Assembly: GCA_030295235.1 (NCBI GenBank)
Contig: AP026157.1
Span: 186,001-250,000, forward strand
Direction: 5' to 3'
Origin: Fistulifera solaris
Taxonomy: Eukaryota > Bacillariophyta > Bacillariophyceae > Naviculales > Stauroneidaceae
DNA: 64,000 nt
Under the pieces are notes generated by a model. That model was not told the origin of the DNA. It saw only the letters and a list, made by a program, of their open reading frames with translations, and ran no database searches. The translations under genes and the position numbers were made by a program. Of the stretch, positions 54,567 through 64,000 are shown in pieces; positions within the stretch are counted from its first letter, which is position 1, and the number at the start of each line of letters is the position of its first letter.

Positions 54567-56844
54567 ATGATATCCTCAAATAACAAACGACATGCGGGAG
54601 TGAGACGTACAAATCATCGAAGAAGCATTCACATTCTTGTCATGGGAGACGGTAAGTATTCTTTCGCGCTGCGTTGTAATCTTATTCGGTAAACGCACCT
54701 CTTTGCTTATCATTTCCTTTCTTGTTTTCCCCTACAGCCATGGTCGGGAAATCATCACTCATCTCGACGTTCGTCTCCCGCGTCTACTCTCCCGAGGTAC
54801 CGGGGATCATGACCCGCGTGCAACTTCCTCCCGATCCGGGGATGTTGTGTACGACTACGATCATTGATTCGCAAGAAGCCGACGTGGCGCTCATGGAAGC
54901 TATGGCGATGCGTGGGGATCATTCCTTGTCGTCTTTGAAGTCGTCTACTACGTTAGTGCCGAGTATCGATCACGTCGATTCCATCGTTCTCGTGTACGAT
55001 CTCCATCGTGCGGAGACCTTTCGTCGCATCGAGCAGCATTGGTTGCCTTTGATTCAGCAGTATTATCAAGGAAAAGTACGTTATCGAATTGAATGATTGA
55101 AAAGACAAAGGTGATTTGTGGTTTTTCGATTTAGCATACTCACTGCACTTCTTTCTCTTAGATTCCTGTGATTATCGCGGAAAACAAAATGGATCTGTTT
55201 GACGCGAATCAACTTCCTCAAAAACGACAACAAATTGTTTCACTCATGCAACAATTTCCCTTTGTTCGACAGTGCATCAAATGTAGTGCGCAGACCATGA
55301 TACGGGTGGATGATGTATGGTTGAAAGCTCAGGAAGCCGTTCTTTATCCCCTGACATTGTACGACTTAGAAAAAGGCGCTCTTACGGGAGATTGTCAAAA
55401 GGCGTTGGGTCGTATTTTTCGCATGTACGATCGGGATGGTGATGGCTTATTGAGTGATGCGGAAATGGATCGGTTCCAGCGCGAGACCTATCCTGTTCCA
55501 GTCTTTGCCGATCTCGGTATGTGGAAGAAGACGGTTGCTCGGCATGTGGAGCACGCTCTCGAGCAAAGCAAATTTACGCCATCCGGTTTTGTGGCCATCT
55601 TTGATGAATTGATCAATCAGAATCGTCTGGATGTGGTGTGGAAAGCTCTTCGACATTTTGGATACGATGATAATCTGCAGCTGGACATACCTCCCGATTT
55701 GCCTATTACCAAGCGTTTATCTCCGCACGCTAAGCGGTTTTTGACGGCACTCTTTCAGCAATTCGATACCAATCAAGATGGTGTGCTTTCGGGTGACGAC
55801 TTATGGCTTATCTTTTCTATTCTACCCAATCCAAGCTTGCCGCCGTGGCATCGACAAAGAGATTTGTTTCACGAATGCTTTTCGAGCTTTGTCATGAGAG
55901 ATTCGCCCAGTAGCTCCGAAAGTTATGCAACACCTTCGGTAAAAGATCCGCAGCTCATCGTTCCGGAAGGTGGAATGGCGCAAAGCTTGTCCAACAGCGG
56001 CTTGAGTCTACTGAGCACGTCGGGTTCCCTACCGTCGCTTGATTTTACACAGCAGTCGCTATCGTACTGGGAGTGGATGGGTTGTTGGCATACTATGAAC
56101 ACAATATCACCGGAGATCACTTCCGCCGAATTGTACCGCTTGGGTTTTCTGGAAAGCAAACGCCCTGTGAAAATAAAAGACAAGGTGGTGAAATCACAGC
56201 AGCTTCGAATTCTGGTTTTTGGTGATACAAAATCGAAAGTAACTATGCTACAGCGCCTGTGTGGCGCTTATTTCGATGCGAGCCGACCCGAAACGAGTCA
56301 TACGTATTGCTCCCTGAAACGAGCTAACGGCGAGGAGCTCGTGGTGCATCTGGTCTTCACGTGTATTCCATCCGACGTCTCAGTAACACCAGGTTTGGTG
56401 GATTTTGATTTGGCTATGCTTGTATTCGACGAAGAGCCGTCTTCTTGGCTGTATTTGCAAAAGTTGCCCGCTGTGACCAACGAGACACGTCGCGTATATG
56501 TGACATCTTCCGAAAAGGAACTGCGGGAAGCCCAGGAGTTTTGTCAAGAGATCGACGTAGAACTTCCACTGCAAGCGGACGGGATGGATAGAGAAGACAT
56601 TCTACAGCACATTGCTCGTTGCGGTGTGTCAGGATACGACCTGCAACCAAAGAAGCTGCGTTCTCTTCCATTCGAAGAACAAAAGCGAAGAGAGGCCGCG
56701 AGACGGCGCACCATGTTATGGTTTGGCGGTATTGTGGGGGTAGGAGTGGTAGTGGTCGTTGGTGTACGATTTTTCATCAAGCAAAAAGACCGAGCCGGTT
56801 CGTTGTGGTTGTGGCTACGTCCACGCATCCCCCTTGCACCTTAA
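54567..56844 (+). CDS. Mitochondrial Rho GTPase Miro (Gem1/RHOT)
   Basis: Exons 54567-54651, 54738-55075 and 55162-56844; both introns are 86 nt (GTAAGT...CAG, GTACGT...TAG); 701 aa with no frame break. The order is that of Miro: N-terminal GTPase with P-loop GDAMVGKSSL across the first splice and ENKMDL for base recognition; EF-hand 1 YDRDGDGLLSDAE; a hidden-helix ELM region; EF-hand 2 FDTNQDGVLSGDD; a second GTPase-like domain starting RILVFGDTKSKVTML; and a C-terminal membrane span (about residues 665-687) with a short basic tail. Miro sits in the outer mitochondrial membrane and links Ca sensing to organelle movement and ER contact. The second P-loop lacks GKS/T, so that domain probably does not bind nucleotide normally. 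A long Ser-rich insert precedes it. Confidence 0.95.
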
Positions 56845-57294
56845 ATATAAATTAATGATTGCATGATAGCCACATAGCTAAGAAGTAGTATTGAACGTCT
56901 CTGAAGCGCGTAACTGGATGTGTTGTTCGAAAATGTGAGGAAGGTACATAAAGGATAACGTTCCAGCCAGGATAGGCTTCGCAACGTCTGTTTACCGTTT
57001 GCGTACAAAACTAACTATAGTAATGCTGATCGACGTTTCCTACATAGTCCAATTTTTTGACTTTTGAAAAAATGTGCGCCGAAGAAGAATTTTGTTGCAT
57101 TTCGTAGAAAAAGCGTCGACAAATAAAACCAACTTGATGATATAAATGTGATATGCAAATATTCTTTTTGTTGGTGAATGTTTCGGAAAGACTTTATGCC
57201 TCTATGAGATTCGCAAAGAGTAGATATCCAGACGCCGGCGATGGAAATTACAGCGCGTCACAAATCGCTCTAAAGCGTCGTGTTACTTCAAAGA
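56845..57294. other. Intergenic, 450 bp
   Basis: 3' region of Miro and promoter of the ankyrin-channel gene, both on the plus strand. A/T-rich; nothing else seen. Confidence 0.4.
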
Positions 57295-60240
57295 ATGGCT
57301 CCCCGGAACCCCACTGTCTCCGTCGGGACAAGTAACGATCGCATGATACCCGGCAAATCGATTTCCGCCCGTGAAACCGACCAAGATGTGGAACGCATTC
57401 GCGGTAAAGCAAGTTTGTTGCGCACCAGGAGCGCGGATGGGAGCGAGATTGTCGATCCTTCCCGGGGTGTCAGCTGGGCGGCCCGTCAAGAAAAGGAAAA
57501 CATGCTACAAAAATTTCATTCCGTCGCAAAGCGCTTGACGTCTTCGGATACAGCCCGAAGCACTGTTAGCACAGAAGCAAAAAGTCGTCCCACCGGGGCC
57601 TCTCTTGCGCTTCACGATTTATGCGTCGAGGCGAACTCTACGAATGACACAGCCTGGCGAAAAGCTGTCACATTGTTAGCAAAAGAACCAGAGTTGGCTC
57701 AACTACGTACTCCGGAAGGATGGACTCCGCTTCACATATGCTGTATGGGTCCTGTTCCCTTATTTATGATCCGTTGCTTGTTGTACGCTTACGCACCGGC
57801 TCTGGCGGCGGCCGATGAAAACGGACGTTTGCCTCTGCACATGCTCTGCGCGAGTCCGTATTGCGATCTGGAAATCTTGCAACTCATTGTGGAGGAATAT
57901 CCCGCCGCATTGAGTTCTAAAGATCATCCTGGAATCGTTCCTCTTCATTTGTTCCTCCGCAACACGGCTGTTGAATGCACCACGGAGCGCATCCGCATTC
58001 TACTGGGATGGACCCTTTCCACGACGGCACCCGAAAACGAAGCCCCTGCCAAATTTCGTAAGGGACATCATTTGCAAGTGAATGTAGCCACTTTGGAAGG
58101 GTGGAGGACCCGATCACGACCCGTGACTCAAATCAACCGAGCATCTGTGGAACTGGACAACGTAACACCCGACGTGCAAGGAGCGTTACGGCAATTAGCA
58201 CCTTTGTATGTTTCGGCAACGGAAGCTTCGTTTGTAAACCCTGCTGCCATTGCTGATCCTTTTGAGCAACTTCCGTTGCATATATTAGTCCATCGAGCAA
58301 TTATTCTGCGGCAGCCATTGGATTCACGTTACTCCGCCCAACAAAGCCCTTCGGTACCACATGTCATGATTGCTTTGAGAATGCTCATCTGCGCTTACCC
58401 TGACGCTCTACTTTGTTGCAATGCTTCGGGTCATACACCGCTTTCTGCTGTCTTGGCGCAGTCTTCGCAAGCGCCCAGCGCAGAAATTGTTGACTATCTC
58501 ACAGGGACACGCTTGCAGCTCGAACAAATTCCAGATTGGGCGCATGATTTGCCTCTGGCACGCGATTCTCCTGCTACGATCACTGCGGAGCAATTGCAAT
58601 TGCCACTTCATATCGCTGCTGAAAGATGGGCGGATCATGTCGAAATCATCAGGTCGGTTAAAGTAGCCTATCCAGCAGCTATTCAGCAAAAAAGATGCCA
58701 AGGGGAGAACGCCACTTCACCGTTGTTTAGAGAGCCGTAAGACCCCTGTCTCCGTGGATGTAATTGAGTTGTTGTGTAATGACTACGTTGCCTCGCTTCA
58801 GGACGACCTCGGTCGCACTCCATTGCAATTGCTGATGGAAACGAAGCAATTTCCTTGTCACGACGTATCATCGAGTATTTACCGCCGTCTCATCGATGCT
58901 TCACCTGTGGAAGAACCCAATCAATTGGCTTTATTGCCACCTTGGTTGCGAAGTCAAGTATGTAGCTCTCCAGGCGTTCAAGCGTACGTCCTTCAAACCT
59001 TGTCGCATCCTGTTTTGTGCGGTTTCATTCTTCTTGATGGACTTATGTTAGTCGGAATCATTGTCGTCCTCCGACTTCAATTAGATGACTATTTCGATTC
59101 GTCGACGACGACGACTTCATGGTATACATACGCCGTGTATGGAGCTGCATCCTTCCGGTTGATGCTTCAAGCAGTCGTCTTGGCTTTGCAGGGCGGCGTT
59201 TCAGCATTACGTTTTTGGTCCCTTGCTAATGTCATCGCCATGTTATCTGCTTTGGCCACTTCTGTGTTAATGGACGGAACCATAGAAGAAGATATTATCT
59301 TGCAAGTTGGAACCGTAAGCTCTGGACTGCTTTGGTTAGCTATGATCGGTTACTTGAGCACATGGTGGTACGACATGGCACTCTTTACTGGATCCTTTTA
59401 CAGGTAAGAACTTGCCCAGGTAAAAAAATTAAGATCTTGAGATTCTTACTTCGCTCGTGAAAACAGATGGCAAGCACTTTGTTTTGGGCCATTGTGGTAG
59501 TGGGCATAATATGCGTGGCAGGATCACAGATGTTTTCTACGTTCTTGCTCCTTGAGTGTGATACGGCGATCCCAGGCACCTCCGTTTGCACTGCAAGAGA
59601 ATCTTACCGTTTTGTCTACGCTCTGATGCGGGGTGACATACCACAAGAGGGAGGGAGTGGTCCAAGGATGCAATCACTTTGACTTCTGTATTTCTAGTGA
59701 TGTGCATTCTTTGGGTTGCCGCTGTTTTACTTAATGTTGTAACTGCCGCCTTGCGCATAGATCCAGACGAAGTTGCACTCAAAGCATTCTGGGAGCCACA
59801 ACTTGCGAAAGTGTTGGCGATCGGTTTGTCGCAACGACAAATCGATGCATATTGTCCCATGGAACGATTATGGAATTCACTGACCAACCAACATGACGAC
59901 GATCACAACGAAAGCAACGTTTCAAGCAAACTCAATGCGTTAACGAGGGGGGATGGTGGGCATTTTCCTAATTCCGCTTTGGATCCTAGCTGGTTTGTTA
60001 ACATTAGGGTGGCTGTGGCCCCCTCAAGTCAGAGAATGGCTATTTCGTCCAAAAGGCTTTCAGAAGACATCTCGCTCAACAGCTTCCGATACCCCGACTA
60101 GTAAACTCAGTCATGAAGTCCGACTTGTGAAAATGATGACCTACGAAAAAGCGATGGACCTCGAACGTGAGCTACAGAATTTACGTGAGCTTGTGCAGAG
60201 CAAAGGCGCGGGCGCGGGCGAAAATAGCCAGCCATCTTGA
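57295..60240 (+). CDS. Ankyrin-repeat membrane protein, TRP-channel-like
   Basis: Exons 57295-59403 and 59467-60240; 63-nt intron GTAAGA...CAG, phase 2; 960 aa after corrections. Residues about 1-100 are charged; ankyrin repeats follow (GWTPLHICC, NGRLPLHMLCAS, IVPLHLFLR, SGHTPLSAV, LPLHIAAERW, KGRTPLHRCLESRK, LGRTPLQLLM). Six membrane spans follow, the fifth starting FWAIVVVGIICVAG. Between five and six is a short loop with YALMRGDI, and span six ends AAVLLNVVTAALR, close to the LLNxLIAxM ending of TRP-channel S6. A seventh span (GIFLIPLWILAGLLTLGWLW) and a short coiled coil close the protein. An ankyrin-gated cation channel is a good hypothesis, not proven. Breaks: A6 58688-58693 (remove one), T4 59482-59485 and G3 59653-59655 (add one each), G6 59947-59952 (remove one). 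Confidence 0.8.
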
Positions 60241-60684
60241 TGGAGGCAGTGTCTGCAAATCCCTTCCGTCTTAGACTATGAAATGCGCACCGTCAGCGGA
60301 ACGCTATCATGTGATTTCCGTCCGCTTGTGTGTAATGTGAAACAATGTATACAAGAAATAAACGAATATTCTACGTTTGCTTCGCTTATTGTATGTTCCA
60401 TACATTTTTTCTTTTAGTGTTCACCTTTGCCTTGAAGCATATCCTGGTATTACAGCCAATCAATTTGCTAAGGCCCAGGTCGAGCCTCTCGTCAGTCTCT
60501 TATGCCTTCCAAGGACTTAGAGTTTAGTGTACTTTGTGCATTGAACAGATTATCTACTTCTTGGAATAATGCTTTCTAATTAAAATAGACTAGCTTCATC
60601 GATAAAACGTTCGAACGTCAAACGCTATTGTAAAACAATCAATTTCGTTTCATTGCAATTTCTTATAATCGTATTTATCATTGT
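60241..60684. other. Convergent 3' region, 444 bp
   Basis: 3' ends of the ankyrin-channel (plus) and eEF2 (minus) genes. AAGAAATAAACG near 60354-60365 and TTTATCATTG at 60675-60684 are A/T-rich 3'-end candidates. No gene is supported. Confidence 0.4.
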
Positions 60685-63639
60685 TTAAAGCTTGTCCAAG
60701 TACTTGCTGATCTCGGGCACACCTTCCGCAAGACCCTTGCGCTTACGAACGTTGAGCACAACTTCCTTGGTCTTGGTGCCTTCATCGTAGGGGCTTCCGG
60801 ACATGGGCTCCCAGTGATCGAACGAGCACTGCGGGAAAGCCTTTCCACCCGTGTTGGAACGCAAGTCGGCGGTGAAACCGAACGATTCCATGACGGGCAA
60901 GTAGGCCAAGAGGGTCATCATGGGCGTACCAGGTCGCTGTTCCTCGGTAAAGACGTGACCACGACGGCGGGTGAGGACACCGTACACGTTACCCATGGCA
61001 TCTTGGGGGACCGAAATACTGCAAAGGTAGACGGGCTCCAAAAGACCAGGACCTCCAGTCATCATACTAGAGAAGCACACACGACGAGCGGTAGGCATAA
61101 TCTGTCCCATACCACGGTGGATAGCATCGGCATGCAATACAACATCCATGAGGTTGAAACGGCAACCACGCATTTGTTCGTCACAAAGAGGACCGTTTTG
61201 CGTGGCCCAGGCGAAACCACCAACCACAGACTCCTTGATTTCCATCAAGTAGTTCACACCCTTGGTGGTGTCGACGAACAAGTTGGGACCCGTTCCTTCA
61301 GGACCGAAGGCCCAGATCTTTCGGGCTTCCGTCACATCCCAACCGAAATCATCGGCCAACTGACGTCCCAAAATCTTGGCTTCCGTTCCGGCCTTGACTT
61401 CACCATCATCAATGGCCTTGCAAAGCTCCGCGGAGAGAGGCGCGGCGGTGACAAACAGACGGTTGTGCTTGTTCGCCGACTTGGCCAAACATACCTGATC
61501 GGAATCAGCAGTGCATGTTTCCCGGAATGACACGACGGGGTCGCTGACCTTAACTTCCGTTCCCATGAAGTCGTTCTGCAAATCCTGCAAGCAAATTTCG
61601 AGATGCAACTCACCCGAAGCGGCGATAATGTGTTCACCGGACTCTTCGGTGTAGCACAAAACCATGGGATCGGACTTGGCCAGTCGCTTCATACCTTCCA
61701 CGAGCTTGGGCAAATCGGCCGAGTTCTTGGGTTCGACGGCGCAACGAACGACGGGAGACACACTGAACTTCATCGACTTGATGGGGCAAGCATCTTCGGC
61801 CGTGGCAATGGTTCCGCACTTGAGCAAGTATTGATCCACTCCGACCAAGGCACAAGTGTTTCCGGCGGGCACATCGGCAACCTGCTCGGTGTAACGACCC
61901 ATCATGATGACCGTACGCTGAATGTTCTTGACCCAGAGTTCCGACTTCTTTCCAGGAACGTAGTTGGCACCCATGATACGAACCTTCTGACCCGTGGCGA
62001 TCTTTCCGGAGAAGACACGACCAAAGGCATAGAAACGACCCTTATCGGAGGTGGGAACCATCTTGGAAATGTACATGCACAAAGGAGCATCCGGACTGGT
62101 GTCGCACGTACGAATGGCCGTGGCGGTAGCATCATCCAGCGGTCCGTCGTAGAGGGTCTCCACACGGTACTTTTGTGCCTGCGCCGGGGAAGGCAAGTGC
62201 AAGACAATCATCTCCAACACAGTGTCACCCGCAGGAAGCCACTTTTGCATAACACGCTTCAAGAGCTGCTTGCCGACGAGTTCCTTTTCTTCACCCTTGA
62301 GTTCCACATCAATGGCCTTGAGCATCTTCTTGACCTTTCCGTGCTTCTCGGACATGATGGCCTCGAAGAGGGTGGTGATGGGCGTCGCAATGAACTGACA
62401 GAAAGCACGTTCGAGAGTACCTCCCTTGTCGGACGTGGTCCATACTTTGCGTCCGGCATCAAAATACCAGTCACCCCACAATTTTTCCATCATTTTCTCT
62501 TCTCCGACACCAAACTTCTCACCATAATCAATGGCGAACCGCTTGAGCGTGAAGGCCCACTGATGCAAACCACTACCAAAGGCGACCGTTCCCTTGGTGG
62601 GATGAACTTGCAGATCACCCAAGGACTCGTCATTGTACGTCGCCACAATCACATTGACGGACTCAATGGAACGGCAAAAGGCCTGATACAACTCTTCGGC
62701 GGGCAACTGGAGTTCGAGCAAGGCCCGATCGACCTTGTTGACCATGAGTACGGGCTTGACACGTTCCGAAATGGCTTGACGCAAGACGGTTTCGGTTTGC
62801 ACGCACACACCATCAATGGTATCGACTACCACGAGAGCACCATCGGTGACACGCAAGGCGGCCGTGACTTCGGACGAAAAGTCGACGTGACCGGGACTGT
62901 CAATCAAGTTAATCAAGTACGAGTTCTCACTGATTCGAACATTGCCTTCGGCAGCCGCCTTGTCTTCCAATTCCTTCGTACGAGCCGCTTCTTCTTCTTC
63001 GGTCATACCGGCCGGCTTGCCGGTCTTCATATCGTACTCAAAGAACATACTGATCCCGGTGGACTTGATGGTAATACCACGTTCGGCTTCATCGGCACGA
63101 GTATCGGTGTAGCGGGCTCCACCGGCGGCTTTGGAACTGATAATACCGGCCTTTTGGACCAAACTGTCCGTGAGTGTCGTCTTGCCGTGATCGACGTGCG
63201 CAATCACGGACATACTGCGAATGTTGTGCTTCAAGTCCATGATGGACCGCATCTGGTCTACGGAAAAGTTCACCTATAGAAACAGAGACGTATGTGTGTG
63301 AGTTCTACTGCAGATCGAGAACAAAGAACGAGCTGCACACTTTGCAGGGCCAACGAGATCTTCCCAAAAGGACTCTCTCCTAACGTCGTTCTTCCTCTTT
63401 GAACCATCAATATACATCCAGGGATCGAACGAAAGATCTTTTCCTTGTCAAAAAGCATTGAATTGGCTCGATTTCTGCCCGAAAGACACTCCTTTGACAC
63501 CATCGCGTTCACGACCGTTCCTCGGGTACTCGTTTCTACACAAGATTCGCGTCCGAGATTCCTCCATCTTTGAGATGACTGGATGTCTTTCATTCTCCCC
63601 CAATCTTTGTTTGATTCTACAATTGAATATACTCACCAT
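60685..63639 (-). CDS. EEF2: Translation elongation factor 2 (eEF2)
   Basis: This GTPase drives ribosomal translocation in the cytosol. Exon 1 is only the ATG (63639-63637); a 363-nt intron (GTGAGT...ATAG) follows; exon 2 is 63273-60685, opening [20 protein letters not shown]. Total 863 aa, no frame break. Motifs: P-loop [28 protein letters not shown] with the regulatory Thr of switch [19 protein letters not shown], and the domain IV loop [11 protein letters not shown] with the His that is modified to diphthamide. It ends EISKYLDKL, as eEF2 does. The splice supplies the M before VNF, matching other eEF2 starts. The large first intron in a highly expressed gene, far longer than others here, may carry expression-enhancing elements. 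Confidence 0.97.
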
Positions 63640-64000
63640 GGTTGTAGCGTTTTCTTTTTCTTTTCAACAAAATAACAATGAAACGTTTTACAGCGTGTTA
63701 CTTTGTTTGACGGCAACGATCGAGTGTGTCTGCTGCTTTTCGTCGCGGCATGCTTTCGCGGCAGCGAGAGACAATCCTGCGGACGGCGAAGAATAGGTTA
63801 TGAGTCTAGTAAGCAGGCGAGGAAGCGCCTCTACTCTACCAGCTAGAGTCAGCCGGTGACAGGCATGCTTCGCGATCGATCGACTGACGTAGAACTTCGG
63901 TTTCCTCTGAGATCGTGGATACTAGGGACTGAATGCTCGGTGCAACAAAAAACAAGACACTCTAGTATTTATGGAGATTGCTTGTCTTGATAGCCTTTGA
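63640..64000. other. eEF2 upstream region at window edge
   Basis: This holds the eEF2 promoter and 5' UTR. It includes CACGC/GCGAGAG-type text but no box I would name. A plus-strand open frame across 63458-63796 runs antisense through the eEF2 first intron and was not accepted. Nothing else supported. Confidence 0.4.

Noticed and set aside
61603-63279. 558-codon plus-strand open frame antisense to eEF2
   Set aside because: It arises from the biased codon use of eEF2 on the other strand; it has no domain of its own and eEF2 is certain.
1-64000. tRNA, rRNA, CRISPR or bacterial-type operons
   Set aside because: No B-box-like GGTTCRA in a cloverleaf context, no rRNA-like core text and no spaced direct-repeat array was seen; genes have introns and eukaryotic domain content.

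Overview
The window looks like nuclear DNA of a heterokont alga, most probably a pennate-type diatom; I cannot name the species. The evidence is: dense genes on both strands; 18 short GT-AG introns (63-154 nt, one of 363 nt) that restore conserved proteins when removed; three proteins with a signal peptide followed by an ASAFAP-like plastid-entry motif with Phe at +1; a DUF6824 gene, a family I know mainly from diatoms; a type III metacaspase; and eukaryotic RPB1, eEF2, PheRS-beta, kinesin and Miro genes.

Layout. 1-2.7 kb: two minus-strand genes for single-span, Pro-rich surface proteins, one cut by the window edge. 3.6-6.0 kb: digalactosyldiacylglycerol synthase (plastid galactolipids). 6.2-7.1 kb: an acidic plastid protein. 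7.7-10.5 kb: a RING/TRAF-zinc multi-span membrane protein. 11.2-14.6 kb: an internally duplicated Cys-rich protein and a plastid Uup-type ABC-F ATPase. 15.1-22.2 kb: an FG-GAP protein and the RNA polymerase II largest subunit. 22.2-28.7 kb: a gene-poor stretch with eroded tandem repeats and one PLAC8-type gene. 28.7-42.4 kb: tightly packed convergent pairs (coiled-coil membrane protein / plastid NFACT-R protein; disordered protein / PheRS-beta; acylated PP2C / kinesin). 43.3-51.4 kb: a small WW-like protein, two divergent secreted proteases (M43 and S8), a GPI-type surface protein, a WD40 protein, a type III metacaspase with a CaaX tail, and a DUF6824 protein. 51.4-54.6 kb: gene-poor. 54.6-63.6 kb: Miro GTPase, an ankyrin-TRP-like channel, and eEF2.

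One feature affects the whole annotation. At least 23 single-base frame breaks lie inside otherwise conserved genes, almost all at homopolymer runs. Observed runs of five or fewer need one base added, and runs of six or more need one removed. After correction every affected gene sums to a whole number of codons. PheRS-beta, which is essential, has two breaks, so I read these as sequence errors or unusual run-length variation, not as pseudogenes. CDS extents below span the corrected gene, with exons and break sites in the text.

I found no rRNA, tRNA, CRISPR or intact transposon. The best candidates for new biology are the prenylatable type III metacaspase, the plastid NFACT-R protein without an NFACT-N domain, the ankyrin-TRP-like channel, and an RPB1 that has lost its clamp zinc knuckle.
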